From assembly GCF_007744075.1 (NCBI RefSeq), contig NZ_CP036266.1, positions 6,375,248 through 6,439,247 on the forward strand: 64,000 nucleotides of DNA, in the 5' to 3' direction. This DNA comes from Gimesia chilikensis. Lineage in GTDB: Bacteria; Planctomycetota; Planctomycetia; Planctomycetales; Planctomycetaceae. Numbering within the stretch: position 1 is the stretch's first letter; every line of letters starts with the position of its first letter. The translations under genes were made by a program, and so were the position numbers. Positions 18,201-29,100 of the stretch are shown piece after piece. The notes beneath the pieces are model-generated. The model had not been told where the DNA came from and did not search any database. It was given only the letters and a program-made list of their open reading frames with translations.

Positions 18201-18574
18201 GTCCAGACTTCCTCTCGGATTCAATTCTTCAGATGCGACACCCTCTGCAGATCCTACTGCAGACTGATTTCATTCTAACCATCAACCAGCATTGATGCCA
18301 GAAGGAAGACCAGTTCAAACATGAGTCAGATACCGGCCGAACTGTTTTGGACAAAGACCGCTCCTTGTACAAGCCGTAGCTGAAATGGTTTTGATCCGTT
18401 AGAATCGAATATGCGTTCCAATCCAGGACCGGTTCCGAATCGGAACGTACGCCTCGATCCAAAGATTTGAAAGCCCATGAAATCAATACTGAGACATCCT
18501 GACGTGATCCCTGGTTTTCAGGTTTACCTGTCACTTACCAGCAACTGCTCTTTAACCGAGAGGAGTGTTGCCTG
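18201..18574. promoter_or_regulatory. Divergent intergenic region with 15-base palindrome
   Basis: The gap separates the leftward ceramidase-like gene from the rightward Ca2+ ATPase gene and must hold both promoters. A perfect palindrome, GTTCCGA-A-TCGGAAC, lies at 18432-18446 and could be an operator. I could not identify a convincing -35/-10 pair. A GAGAGGAG Shine-Dalgarno precedes the ATPase start. Confidence 0.45.
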
Positions 18575-21253
18575 ATGAACTCTGCAGACCACACCTCACC
18601 CGCCTGGTATCTGCTTGATGTCAATGCTGCGGCAGACCGACTGCACTCCCCTGAGCAGGGATTGACTTCCGCGGAGGTCGAATCCCGCCAGGCTGAGTAC
18701 GGTCTGAATGAACTCGTTGAAAAACAACGAAAATCAGTCTGGATGATGTTTCTGGACCAGTTCAAAGATTTCATGATTCTGGTCCTGATCGCGGCTGCAG
18801 TCGTTTCCGGGATCATCGGCGAGCCAGCCGATACGATCGCCATCACCGTAATTGTGTTACTGAATGCCATCCTGGGGTTCGTACAGGAATATCGGGCCGA
18901 AAAAGCGATGGCAGCATTGAAGAAGATGGCCGCCCCTTCGGCCAATGTGCTGCGCGGAGGAAAAGTCACAACGCTTCCGGTGAATCAACTGGTTCCCGGC
19001 GACCGCGTCATCCTCGAAGCGGGGAACATTGTTCCTGCAGATATGAGACTGACGGAGGCGGTCCAACTGCAGATCGATGAAGCAGCTTTGACAGGGGAAT
19101 CATTGGCGGTAGAGAAACAGACCGGCCTGCTTAGCGAAGAGGAACTTCCTCTCGGTGATCGAAAAAATCTTGTTTTTAAAGGAACACTGATTACCAAAGG
19201 TCACGGTCAGGGGATCGTCACTGAAACGGGAATGCGGACCCAACTGGGACAGATCGCTGCGCTGCTCCAGGACCAGGAACAGGGGCGCACACCACTCCAG
19301 AAACGACTGGCGACGTTCGGTCAGAAACTGGCTTATGCCATTTTCGCGATCTGTATCATCGTGTTCGTCGCAGGTCTGTTACGCGGTGAACCACCTTTGC
19401 TGATGCTGCTGACGGCAATCTCGCTGGCAGTCGCCGCCATTCCCGAAGCACTGCCTGCGGTGATCACGATTTCGCTGGCTCTAGGTGCCCGCAAGCTGGT
19501 TAAGCAGCAGGCACTGATTCGCAAACTCCCCGCGGTAGAGACCCTGGGATCAGTCTCGTATATCTGCACCGACAAGACAGGAACCCTCACCCAGAACCGG
19601 ATGACGGTCGAGCAGGTTTACCTTGACAGTCAGATCCTCTCTACGGATAAACTCCCGAAAACCGAATCTGGTTCTTCAACCAGCCAAAGTCTCGCTGACA
19701 AACCGCACGCGGAATTACTACTCTCTGCCCTGGCACTCTGTAACGACACACGACTGGACGGCGATGACGAAGTCGTTGGTGATCCAACAGAAACAGCACT
19801 GTTTGAACTCGCCCGGGAAAAAGGTTTCCTGCGCGATGAGCTGGAATCCGCTTTTCCCCGCCTGGCTGAAATTCCATTCGATGCGGAACGCAAACTGATG
19901 ACGACTTTTCATCCCTGGAGCGATGGGAAAGTCGTATCGATCACCAAAGGGGCTGCCGAAGAGATCGTTGCGCGTGCGACTCATCTCCATGCGAAAGCGG
20001 GACCGACCGACATCGACCAGAGCCAGGTGATGCAGCATACCGAACAGATCGCCGGCGAGGGATTGCGAACACTCGGCTTCGCTTTGCGGATCTGGGACGC
20101 TGTTCCAGAGTCTCTGATATCAGAAGAAGTTGAAGCAGACCTGGCCCTGGTGGGGCTGGTCGGCATGCTGGATCCTCCCCGTCCGGAAGCAGCCGAGTCG
20201 GTCGCCCTCTGTCGGACTGCAGGCATCCATCCAGTGATGATCACCGGAGACCACCCGCTGACCGCAGCAGTCATCGCCCGACGGGTGGGAATCATTGCTG
20301 AAGAGGAAACGGATTCGGTCATTACTGGAAAGGAACTCCAACCGCTTACACTGGAAGAGCTGGAAGCACGAGTGGAGAAAATTCGGGTTTATGCACGCGT
20401 TTCACCTCAACAGAAACTGAAGATTGTGCAGGCCTTACAGAATCGCGGTCACTTTGTGGCCATGACGGGAGACGGCGTTAATGATGCACCGGCCTTGAAA
20501 CGGGCCGACATCGGAGTGGCAATGGGCATCACCGGCACAGATGTCTCCAAGGAAGCAGCGCACATGATTCTGCTGGACGATAATTTTTCGACGATCGTCA
20601 AAACGGTCAGAGAAGGACGGCGGATCTTTGACAACATTCGCAAGTTTATCAAATACACAATGACCAGCAACCTGGGTGAAATCTGGACGATCTTTCTGGC
20701 TCCCCTGCTCGGCTTGCCGATTCCGCTGCTGCCGATTCATATTCTGTGGATCAATCTGGTCACCGATGGTGTCCCCGGTCTGGCTTTGACGGCAGAGCCT
20801 GGTGAAAAAAATCTGATGCAACGGTCACCCCGTCATCCCCAGGAAAGCATTTTTGCCCACGGACTGGGCGCGCATATCATCTGGGTTGGATTATTGATGG
20901 GAGCGGTTTCGCTGTTTACTCAAGCCTGGTTTATCGATCGCAGTCAGGAACACTGGCAGACGATGGTCTTTACCGTCCTCTGCTTAAGTCAGATGGGCCA
21001 TGTTCTGGCCATTCGCTCAGAACGGGAATCGTTCTTTTCGCAGGGGCCTTTTTCGAACAAGCCCCTGTTTGGAGCCGTTCTGCTGACATTCATTTTGCAG
21101 ATGGCCACGATTTATATTCCGATTTTGAACGATGTCTTTAAGACCGCTCCCTTAACGGCGGCTGAGTTGGCCATCACGCTCGCGCTCTCTTCAATTGTGT
21201 TCATCGCAGTCGAAGTAGAAAAAACATTCAAGCGAAAAAAGAACTCTCACTGA
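18575..21253 (+). CDS. P-type (P2) cation-transporting ATPase, probably Ca2+
   Basis: 892 residues, the normal length for bacterial SERCA/PMR1-type pumps, in the inner membrane. It has an N-terminal cation ATPase domain (DVNAAADRLHSPEQGLTSAE), the actuator motif LTGESLAVEK, the M4 ion-site motif IPEALPAVITISLALGARK, the phosphorylated Asp333 in SYICTDKTGTLTQNRM, a nucleotide-binding domain with KGAAEEIVAR, the hinge MTGDGVNDAPALKRADIG, and M5-M6 with NLGEIWTIF and HILWINLVTDGVPGLALT. The Asn and Asp in M6 fit a calcium site; M4 has PEALP where eukaryotic pumps have PEGLP. ATP-driven export of Ca2+ is the best guess; Mn2+ is possible. It is monocistronic with a perfect hairpin terminator after it. 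Confidence 0.9.
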   Translation: MNSADHTSPAWYLLDVNAAADRLHSPEQGLTSAEVESRQAEYGLNELVEKQRKSVWMMFLDQFKDFMILVLIAAAVVSGIIGEPADTIAITVIVLLNAILGFVQEYRAEKAMAALKKMAAPSANVLRGGKVTTLPVNQLVPGDRVILEAGNIVPADMRLTEAVQLQIDEAALTGESLAVEKQTGLLSEEELPLGDRKNLVFKGTLITKGHGQGIVTETGMRTQLGQIAALLQDQEQGRTPLQKRLATFGQKLAYAIFAICIIVFVAGLLRGEPPLLMLLTAISLAVAAIPEALPAVITISLALGARKLVKQQALIRKLPAVETLGSVSYICTDKTGTLTQNRMTVEQVYLDSQILSTDKLPKTESGSSTSQSLADKPHAELLLSALALCNDTRLDGDDEVVGDPTETALFELAREKGFLRDELESAFPRLAEIPFDAERKLMTTFHPWSDGKVVSITKGAAEEIVARATHLHAKAGPTDIDQSQVMQHTEQIAGEGLRTLGFALRIWDAVPESLISEEVEADLALVGLVGMLDPPRPEAAESVALCRTAGIHPVMITGDHPLTAAVIARRVGIIAEEETDSVITGKELQPLTLEELEARVEKIRVYARVSPQQKLKIVQALQNRGHFVAMTGDGVNDAPALKRADIGVAMGITGTDVSKEAAHMILLDDNFSTIVKTVREGRRIFDNIRKFIKYTMTSNLGEIWTIFLAPLLGLPIPLLPIHILWINLVTDGVPGLALTAEPGEKNLMQRSPRHPQESIFAHGLGAHIIWVGLLMGAVSLFTQAWFIDRSQEHWQTMVFTVLCLSQMGHVLAIRSERESFFSQGPFSNKPLFGAVLLTFILQMATIYIPILNDVFKTAPLTAAELAITLALSSIVFIAVEVEKTFKRKKNSH

Positions 21254-21273
21254 AAAAATACGTAGAGAAAGAG

Positions 21274-21307
21274 AAAGCCCTCTTTACAGGAAAGTAAAGA
21301 GGGCTTT
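21274..21307 (+). terminator. Intrinsic terminator after the Ca2+ ATPase gene
   Basis: A perfect 14-bp stem (AAAGCCCTCTTTAC at 21274-21287 with 21294-21307) closes a 6-base loop. The trailing T-run is short (TTT then GCT), so termination may be less efficient than at 12586. Confidence 0.75.
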
Positions 21308-21361
21308 GCTAAGCTTCGGCGGTGCCTGAGATCAACTTGAATCTATCAGGCCGTGTCAGGA

Positions 21362-22414
21362 TTAAAACTCACCCAGCACTTCTCCACCTTCTTTGGTTCC
21401 CAGGGCACCCCAGACACCATAAGGGCTCGGTGACAGGGCACTCGGGCTGGGACTGGCTGTGTTTAAGTTGCCGGTGTCGATATTGGAAGAAATGAAACGC
21501 ACGGCACCATCGGCCATCAGCGCGTGAACCCCACCAGTGTGCATACTGGAAGGTGCCAATGCAGCATGAGTGGAATCGGCATTAACGTTGGTTCCTTCTG
21601 CACAGGAAGGTGCATTGGGAGGTAGAATTGTATTAAACGCACAACGTTCTGCCTGACCGTCCCATAAAGAAGTACCATGCCTCCCTTTAACGGATGTTCC
21701 ACTGACCCAGCCGGAGCCAGAAGCGAGTGACATACAGGCTCCCGGGTTGGTTCGGGGGGCCTGCCCCATGGCGACACCTTCAACCCGATTGCGGCTGGCA
21801 TTGGAGGTCGCAGGAGCATAGTTAGCACGCACATGCTCACTCATGGCGATGGTGTTACTGGTTCCATCGGTAATATCTCGTATGCGTGTTCCATTCCGAT
21901 AGGGGAACATCCCACGAGAACTGGTTCCATTGATACTGGTCGCTGAATCTCCCAGAGAGAACACATAGTTATTGGTCCGAACGATCTGTTTGTTGCGCCC
22001 ATCAGAAGGACAACGCAACATGGGAATCGATACGTTCCAGACACTCCAACCTGTCCAGGCTGAAGGTCCAAAAGGTGGATTAGTTGAATCACCGGCAGAA
22101 ATTTTATTGAACAGAGGCGCCTGATCCATGTAGGGCAGAAGACCTACAAAACCACTCAATCGGGAAGAATTATTAATAGGTCCAGTGTTGGTCCCTCCAC
22201 GACGCAGCACAAACATACCGAAAACGTCATGGTAATTGTGTAATGCTAATCCGAGTTGTTTCAAATTATTTTTACAGGTCGATCGACGGGCTGCTTCCCG
22301 TGCCTGTTGGACAGCTGGTAATAGTAACGCAATTAAAATTGCAATGATGGCAATCACAACCAGCAGTTCAATTAACGTAAAACCGCGGCGTCTTTCTCTT
22401 ACAATGTTCTTCAC
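21362..22414 (-). CDS. DUF1559 protein with type IV pilin-like N-terminus
   Basis: 350 residues. The N-terminus is a prepilin signal: basic RERRRG, cleavage before [20 protein letters not shown], then the conserved [20 protein letters not shown] and [13 protein letters not shown] that opens the DUF1559 domain. The C-terminus has the [16 protein letters not shown] motif (HxxxxMxDGxVRF-like) found across the family. Planctomycetes carry dozens of these; processing by a prepilin peptidase and assembly into a pseudopilus or surface structure is assumed. GGAG lies seven bases before the GTG at 22414, favouring it over the TTG at 22417. It is divergent from the lipoprotein gene at 22886. Confidence 0.95.
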   Translation of the reverse strand: MKNIVRERRRGFTLIELLVVIAIIAILIALLLPAVQQAREAARRSTCKNNLKQLGLALHNYHDVFGMFVLRRGGTNTGPINNSSRLSGFVGLLPYMDQAPLFNKISAGDSTNPPFGPSAWTGWSVWNVSIPMLRCPSDGRNKQIVRTNNYVFSLGDSATSINGTSSRGMFPYRNGTRIRDITDGTSNTIAMSEHVRANYAPATSNASRNRVEGVAMGQAPRTNPGACMSLASGSGWVSGTSVKGRHGTSLWDGQAERCAFNTILPPNAPSCAEGTNVNADSTHAALAPSSMHTGGVHALMADGAVRFISSNIDTGNLNTASPSPSALSPSPYGVWGALGTKEGGEVLGEF

Positions 22415-22885
22415 CAAAGTACTCCTTATTTTTACTTACACTAGTCGAGAACCCTTTTCTCCAGTTCTTACAAGAGAATCATAGCGCTTACAGGATTCAC
22501 TCATACCTGAGGCAAATTGAGACTTCTTCAAGATGCAGACCAGAAAACAACCTGAGCCACTTTGAGCAACCGTGGCTCCCCAGAACAGCAATATGCTTGG
22601 CGGGTTAATAGAAGGTAATTGATTTTGAAATGAGATAAGAGACAGATTCAGCATAGCTTAATTAAACAACTTCATTAAGCAATTATTGATATATCTCATT
22701 TAAACTCTCCACTTGATCATATTAGTGGTTTCTACCTGAATTTCAATACAGTTTATTGATCGATTGTTGATTTTATGCTGTCGGTTCACCTATGATCCCA
22801 GCAGAGTTGCGGGCACATCAATTTTCGCAAGATTACTTAATTTAACTATCAAAAATACCACTCAACACTTAAGCGAGAGAATGAA
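22415..22885. promoter_or_regulatory. AT-rich divergent intergenic region with sigma-70 promoter
   Basis: This stretch of about 470 bases is clearly richer in A and T than its neighbours. It holds a plausible rightward promoter: TTGATT at 22767-22772 and TATGAT at 22791-22796, spacer 18, predicted start near 22803 and a leader of about 80 bases to the lipoprotein ATG. I see no gene and no clear leftward promoter in it. Confidence 0.5.
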
Positions 22886-23380
22886 ATGTTCACACTCAAA
22901 CGAAGTAAAAGCCTCCTCTGCTGCGCTGCAATGATTTGCACAGCCAGTCTGTTAACCACTGGCTGTGGTGGAGGCCCTGAAGATGATCGTCCCGCGCGAA
23001 CTGCCGTCTCAGGCACAGTTACCTATAACAGCGAACCCGTAGAGGAAGCTGTGATTGCTTTCATTCCCGTTGACCAGACTAAGGGACGCAATGCGAATGG
23101 ACGCACCAATGCCGAGGGAGTGTTTCAAATGGGAACCTTTGAAGGTACTGATGGCGTCGTGCCTGGCGAATACAAAGTCATGATCACCAAATTTGAAACT
23201 GCTGAAACTCAAGAAGCGCTGCCGGAAGACGACCCCAATTACGATCCGAATCCCAAACCACAGCCTCCGCCAGAAAATCTGCTGCCGGAAAAATACGCCT
23301 CTGCAGAAAATTCAGGTCTGACCGTCACCGTCGAGGATGGTAATGAAATTACTGATCTCAAATTTGATCTGCAGGATTAA
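22886..23380 (+). CDS. Lipoprotein with carboxypeptidase regulatory-like domain
   Basis: 164 residues. A type II signal peptide ends in the lipobox LLTTGC with Cys near residue 27, so the mature protein is lipid-anchored. The remaining ~130 residues form one transthyretin-like beta-sandwich: VSGTVTYNSEPVEEAVIAFIP, then GRTNAEGVFQMGTF and VVPGEYKVMITKFE, the pattern shared by many small planctomycete lipoproteins. A Pro-rich loop (PNPKPQPPPENLLPEKY) follows. Function is unknown. It heads a rightward cluster of proteins with the same kind of domain (23437 and 26135) and has a sigma-70-like promoter at 22767-22796. Confidence 0.85.
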   Translation: MFTLKRSKSLLCCAAMICTASLLTTGCGGGPEDDRPARTAVSGTVTYNSEPVEEAVIAFIPVDQTKGRNANGRTNAEGVFQMGTFEGTDGVVPGEYKVMITKFETAETQEALPEDDPNYDPNPKPQPPPENLLPEKYASAENSGLTVTVEDGNEITDLKFDLQD

Positions 23381-23436
23381 GTGACTGTCACTGCTTTCGA
23401 ATACCACCTGCATCCTCCTAATCGGAAACGATAGCG

Positions 23437-25986
23437 ATGCCACAGCGGTTTCTTCTGATCATTGCGTTTCAAACTCTGATTCTGCTTCCGCCGTCACAAC
23501 TGACAGCGGAAGCTGCAGTAGTTCAACAGCCACAACGACCACCCGCAGTGGAAATCCTTCGGACCGTTGAGTCCCCAGGAGGTCATGGCAGGGAATTACA
23601 CCGTCTGACAGTCTCCGGAACGGCCCGTAATGCTGAAGGTGCTCCAGTTAAAAACGCGACCATCTTTCTTGCCAACAGTTCCAAAAAGGTATCTGAAGTT
23701 TATATCCCCCGTAACTTCAACCTGCTGCGAGGTCAGGTGAAGACGGACGTGAACGGACACTATGAACTTCAAGATATTCAACTGCTCGTCAATCGAAATA
23801 AACACCAGCCCGGCCCCATCAATGGTAAATTTGTTCTCTTTGGAACTTCCCCGGACTATGGGTTCACCTGGCATCGCACCTGTCGCTATATCCCCATTGA
23901 GCGTCCTGAAAAACGCACTCCAATCGATCCGAGTGAAGGCGGCGCACTCAAGGTATTCTACCAAAACGAACCGATCATCCTCGATTTGACATTTGATCGA
24001 CCAGCACAACTCAAAGGACGGATCTCTGATAAACAGGGGCGTCCTCTGGCTCATACGAGAATCAGCCTGGGGCATGGGAACCTTTATTCATCTGGTCGTG
24101 GTGGTCCCTGGAATTGTCAATTTCTGGGCAATCATAATCAGCCTCTTTCACAGCCGCTCTCCTTTGAGGCGATCGAACAACTCCCCAGAGAATTGCGTGA
24201 AACATACACCGACACGCATGGTAATTATGAATTCACAAACCTGAGACGCGATACCATCTATCTGGCTGAAGTCGATCCAGGACCAGCCTTTGATATTCAG
24301 CGATTCACCGTGGGTACTGCCAGTAAAAAACTGACGCGAGGCAGATGCAATTTCAGCGTGGGCTACGATGGAATCTTGAACCAGGAACTGGAATCTCCTC
24401 GCAGCACTACGATTCAGGTGCACCAGGCAGATACCGGCCTACCGCTGAATCATGTTCTTGTCTCAGCCCAACCGGGCAATGTGACCCGTAGAGCCGGTTT
24501 TCAGGCACGATCTGACAGCGAGGGGAATGCACGCCTGCAACTACTCCCAGGACAGTATCAACTGATTGCAGAACCCACACCGGACGAGCCCTTCTGTTTT
24601 TTCAACGAATCATTTTCAGTTTCGGATCAGAGCGAGGAAGCGCATCATCGGATCAAACTCAGACAGGCTGCGGTTGTAATCCTGAGAGCAGTTAATGCGG
24701 AGACGGGAGAACCGCTGCCTGGCATCCGCTTCAATCAGCAGAAGCAAGACTCCGAAAAAGTCTATCCGGTTTCAACTCAGACCGTCTATCTGGATTATCC
24801 GAAGACAAACTCTGCAGGAGAAATTCAAGCCTTCCTGGAACCGGGAACATACTGGTTTACAGTGGCTGATCCCTTCACATCTAAATCTTCAATTGTAAAA
24901 CTCCCGGTACCAGGTAATCCGGTCAAGCTGACAGCTGGTGAAGCAACTACGGTTGAGTTTCCGCTCTCTCCAGCACAGATACGCGTTTTATTACCACTCA
25001 CAGCACCATTTCGACCAGAGCGTGTTTCCAGCCTGCCCGCAATCGTACAGGAACACAAACACAGACAGGAACAGATACTGCAACAATCCAATCTGCAGGT
25101 GATGGTTCGCGAGCTGTTTTTCAACTGGAAGAACATCGATTCTCAGGGATTACTCCAGGAACTTCATTCTCTGCCTCCAGAGGACGTGCCTGAGATAATC
25201 AATCTGATGGAAAAATATCGGGGAGAAAAGTTATCTCAACGAAAATACTCCCTGTTAACGAATGGCGTTATTCATCGTGAGAGCATTTTTAATACCGTTC
25301 CCATACAGGAAGAAGCTAATACCTTACATGGTCAGCAGGTTACTCCCTCTGCCGTTCATTCGTACGACGGTAGATTTCTTCTGGGACATAATCCCGGTAA
25401 CAGTGCCAGGGTTAGCCAAAGCCGCACCCCCTTCGTCAGAACGGTTTCCAGTCTGTGCGACTGGACTTCGCTGACTCAAAGGCAGACCATCGTCGAAAAA
25501 TCCGGAATCTCAACGCATCAACGCGGGCAACAGTCCGTCTGTGAAATGGAGACGGGTGAGTTTTTCAGTCGATTAATCTTCGATACAGATTCCGGTTTTC
25601 TCTACTCTAATCATCATCACGATAAACGCAGAGCAACTCAGATAACCACGCTGTTCTTTGCCCCTGCCAAACTGGAGAATGGTCTCATGCTGCCTCGCCT
25701 TTCGATCACCATTCAACTGATGCGTGACAGATTGATTACCCTGAGAATTTTCCAGCTTGATCAGGTTCGGCTGCATCCCAGGTTTCCTGTTGACGCATTC
25801 TCGATCTCCTTACCAGCGGGAACACATATTCTCGACTCCCGACACATTCCCGCTGGCTCATCACGATACGGTCAACTCCGACCAGTTCAGTTTACGGAAC
25901 GAAATCCGATCACTGACTTTGCAGCCTACCTGCAACGACACCCTCACCTCAAGCCACCAGCCAGTCCTGAAAAAACAGATCAATAA
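23437..25986 (+). CDS. Exported multi-domain protein with carboxypeptidase regulatory-like domains (paralogue A, no TlpA)
   Basis: 849 residues with a signal peptide (FLLIIAFQTLILLPPSQLTAEA). It contains several carboxypeptidase-regulatory/transthyretin-like beta-sandwiches with the repeating pattern of G-x-P-L/V then a turn and Y-E-L or N-x-R-L, for example VSGTARNAEGAPVKNATIFL, LKGRISDKQGRPLAHTRISL and RSDSEGNARLQLLPGQYQLI. The C-terminal ~300 residues are without clear homology and end in DFAAYLQRHPHLKPP. It is similar along its whole length to the next gene but stops where that protein's thioredoxin domain begins. Probably periplasmic; binding or scaffolding is a guess. It follows the lipoprotein by 56 bases and is likely co-transcribed with it. 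Confidence 0.8.
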   Translation: MPQRFLLIIAFQTLILLPPSQLTAEAAVVQQPQRPPAVEILRTVESPGGHGRELHRLTVSGTARNAEGAPVKNATIFLANSSKKVSEVYIPRNFNLLRGQVKTDVNGHYELQDIQLLVNRNKHQPGPINGKFVLFGTSPDYGFTWHRTCRYIPIERPEKRTPIDPSEGGALKVFYQNEPIILDLTFDRPAQLKGRISDKQGRPLAHTRISLGHGNLYSSGRGGPWNCQFLGNHNQPLSQPLSFEAIEQLPRELRETYTDTHGNYEFTNLRRDTIYLAEVDPGPAFDIQRFTVGTASKKLTRGRCNFSVGYDGILNQELESPRSTTIQVHQADTGLPLNHVLVSAQPGNVTRRAGFQARSDSEGNARLQLLPGQYQLIAEPTPDEPFCFFNESFSVSDQSEEAHHRIKLRQAAVVILRAVNAETGEPLPGIRFNQQKQDSEKVYPVSTQTVYLDYPKTNSAGEIQAFLEPGTYWFTVADPFTSKSSIVKLPVPGNPVKLTAGEATTVEFPLSPAQIRVLLPLTAPFRPERVSSLPAIVQEHKHRQEQILQQSNLQVMVRELFFNWKNIDSQGLLQELHSLPPEDVPEIINLMEKYRGEKLSQRKYSLLTNGVIHRESIFNTVPIQEEANTLHGQQVTPSAVHSYDGRFLLGHNPGNSARVSQSRTPFVRTVSSLCDWTSLTQRQTIVEKSGISTHQRGQQSVCEMETGEFFSRLIFDTDSGFLYSNHHHDKRRATQITTLFFAPAKLENGLMLPRLSITIQLMRDRLITLRIFQLDQVRLHPRFPVDAFSISLPAGTHILDSRHIPAGSSRYGQLRPVQFTERNPITDFAAYLQRHPHLKPPASPEKTDQ

Positions 25987-26032
25987 TCCTCCCTGCTGGC
26001 CTTGCACATACCGCCTTTACACAAAAGCAAAT

Positions 26033-26060
26033 TTGCATTCCCGGTTCACCTGTGTATACT
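26033..26060 (+). promoter_or_regulatory. Candidate promoter of the TlpA-containing paralogue
   Basis: TTGCAT (26033-26038) and TATACT (26055-26060) are spaced by 16 bases, about 75 bases before the start at 26135. A 6-bp inverted repeat ACACGC/GCGTGT lies just downstream (26081-26097). This suggests the second paralogue can be expressed independently of the first. Confidence 0.45.
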
Positions 26061-26134
26061 GACAGAACCACCCCAGATGAACACGCGGCTAGCGTGTATC
26101 GTTCGCTGAGGCAATTACTGTAAGGAGCACGGGA

Positions 26135-29100
26135 ATGAGTCTATTCAGGGTTACCGGCAAGGGGTCACAATTCATATCAACGCGATCACTGTATTCACTC
26201 TTCGCGATCGTATTCTTATCTCTCTGGGGATCTGCATTACAGTCAGCAGAACCTCAAAGCATTCAGGAAAGTTCTCCAGTCCAACTGGCGCTGAAACCTG
26301 AACTCGGCTCAGCCGATAAGACAAAACAGCAGTCAGAGAAAAAACGACCTCCCCAGGTAGAAATTCTACAGACTATAGAGGATGGTGGGGGCTATGGAGC
26401 AGAACTGCATCGAGTCAGCATTTCAGGAACCGCACGCACTTTTGACGGTACCCCACTGAAAAATGCAACCATTTATGTGGGGTCGGCAGCCAGACGCATG
26501 CCGGGCGGCTTTGAAATGTTGCGCGGCCAGACGCGAACTGACGAAACAGGCCATTACGAACTGAAAGACATTCAACTCCTCGTAAATCGCGAACGTCCCA
26601 ATCCGATTCCGAAACCTGCAGAAGGCAGATTCGAGGTCTTCGGTATCTGCGATGGATACGGTTTCACCTGGCATGAGACCTGTTATTACCGTCCCGATAC
26701 GCGCCCCCAGGGAACCGAACTGGGCGATAAAAATGCGCGTGCTACCGAGAATGCGTTTTATCTCGATGAACCGTTGATTGTCGATCTGATGTTTGACCGC
26801 CCTGCTCTGCTCAAAGGCCACATCACCGACAAACAGGGGCACCCACTCGCCAATGCTAAAGTACAACTGGGGCTTATTGACAGTCAACGAAATCCTGCAG
26901 GCTGGGGCATAAGCTCGTGTCGATTTCTGGGAAATGACAACCAGCCGATCAAAGACCCCTTCAGTTTCTCCAGCATCCGTGTTCTGCCCGCAGAATTTCG
27001 AGAAACACACACCGATGCAGAAGGTTTCTACGAATTCAAACAACTCCGTCGTGATACCAGTTATCTTACGCGAATCGACCCTGGCCCCACTTTTGATCCC
27101 TGGCAATCCACTATAGTCACCTCTCCTGCAGAGAAGGCAAACAACAAACGTCGGGGAGCGGTAGGCTACTCGGGAGAATTGAACCGGGAGTTTTTCGCGC
27201 CCCGCAATGTAACAGTACAAGTAGTGCAAGAGCAGACTGAGCAGCCGGTCGCAGGCGTGTTGGTGACAGCGCGATCTATCGGTCCCATTCGTCGCGCCGG
27301 GATTCAAGCCCGATCGGACAGCCGGGGTAATGCCCGTCTGCAACTGGTGCCCGGCGAATACAAATTAATCACTGAGCCCCAACCGGATCAGCCATTTTAT
27401 TTTCAGAGCGAACAGTTTTTCGTAAAAGAGCAGCACGGCCCTGTTCAGCATACGTTTAAATTAAGACCAGCGGCGACTGTCATCTTAAAAGCCGTCGATG
27501 CGCAGACTGGCCAGCCGATTCCCGGAGTGCGGTTTAACTATGAATCTCCCGATTCCAGCGATCCACGGCCTGTTTCTACTCAGTCGGTCTATGTGGATTA
27601 TCCCAAAACAAACTCTGCCGGTGAAATCCAGGCTTTCATGACACCCGGCCAGCGACGGTTCGTCGTAGCAGAACCATTAACGCTGGCACAAGCTGAGGGG
27701 AGCCGGGGCGAATTAATCAAACTCCCCGCAGGCGAAGTGACCACAGTCGAATTCAAATTAAGCCAGCCGCAATTCGTGGATGCCGAAACATTCAGAGAAG
27801 AGGTCAAACCGAATCCCGATTCGATCTATCCACCCGAATTACAGTTAAAATGGCACAGGCAGTCCGAACTGCTGCGAGGTTCCTCTATGCGGGTGACGGC
27901 GCAATTGATGCTGGGACGACAACCCGGCCTGGATACGAAAGGCCTGCTCAAAGACCTGCGTGCGCTGGATCCCTACCAGATACCTGATATCGACGCGCTG
28001 CTTAAAAAACACGGCGGAGAAATCAAACGGGGAGGCCGAACGATCATGACTTCGACCGGTCAATTCCACAAAGAAGAACGCCTGTATGAATGGCGCAAGC
28101 ATCTCTATGATGCACAGGGGAGACTCCTGCCCGACAGTATTTCATTCCGGGATGGATGGGAGACATTAACGTATGATGTTTCCAATAATCAGGCCTCGGT
28201 GTACCGGAGAAATTTTTTACATATCCATACTCCTAATGACTTCACGGACTGGCCTACCCTGCGTTTCCAGCGTCCAGCCCCTGAAGACCGGCCCAGGCCC
28301 GAAGTGGAAATCGAACAGTCAGGGCGACGCACGATCTACACAACTCAGACGGATTCGGAAAGCCGGGGACAGAAATTAACGTATCTCCAAAGACGTGTTT
28401 TTGACCGGGACACCGGTTTCATTTTTGAAAGTTATCTGGAAGAACCAAAATTTGATGTAGAGCGTGTTTCCCTCGCTTTCGCCCCACAGGAGCAGAACAA
28501 CGGTCTGCTCCTGCCGCGCTTCTATATGAGCTGGCAACGCTACCGGGGTAGACTGAATTTAGTACAAATCTTTGAAATTGAAAAAGTCGAACTCTTCGAC
28601 CAGTTGCCCCCCGATGCATTTGCCGTTGCGATACCTCCGGGAGCGGTTTTCGTCGACTCCCGCCACCTTTCTCCGGAGGCTTCCAGGACTAGACCAGGTC
28701 GCCCCTATACGACGACGCTAAGAGGTCCCGTCACAGATTTTGCCGCGTATCTGCAGCGTCATCCCCGGCACACCCCTAAGCTCGAACAGCAGGTGCACTA
28801 CGGCAGGCCAGCTCCTGAAATCAAACCTGTCAGCTGGATGACGCGCGAAGGTGTCTCCGCTCCGCCGGATACGAAAGGCAAGGTCGTGCTGATAGAATTC
28901 TGGGGCACCCACTGTGGCCCCTGCATCTCACAACTGCCGGAAGTTCGGACCGCCGCCCGTTACTACGCAGACCAGCCGTTCGTGTTAATTGGCATGCACG
29001 ACAGCCATACCAGCGTTGCGGAATTGCAGGAGTTCGCACAAAAAGAAGAGCTCGACTTCCAGTTGGCCATCGACCGTCCTTCGACCCGCAAAGGATTCTT

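Noticed and set aside
18535-18969. Minus-strand open frame of 144 codons over the ATPase start
   Set aside because: It is a shadow of the ATPase gene, whose motifs are unmistakable.
26423-27343. Minus-strand open frame of 306 codons
   Set aside because: Lies wholly inside the TlpA-containing paralogue in antisense; Cys- and Arg-rich composition and no domain.
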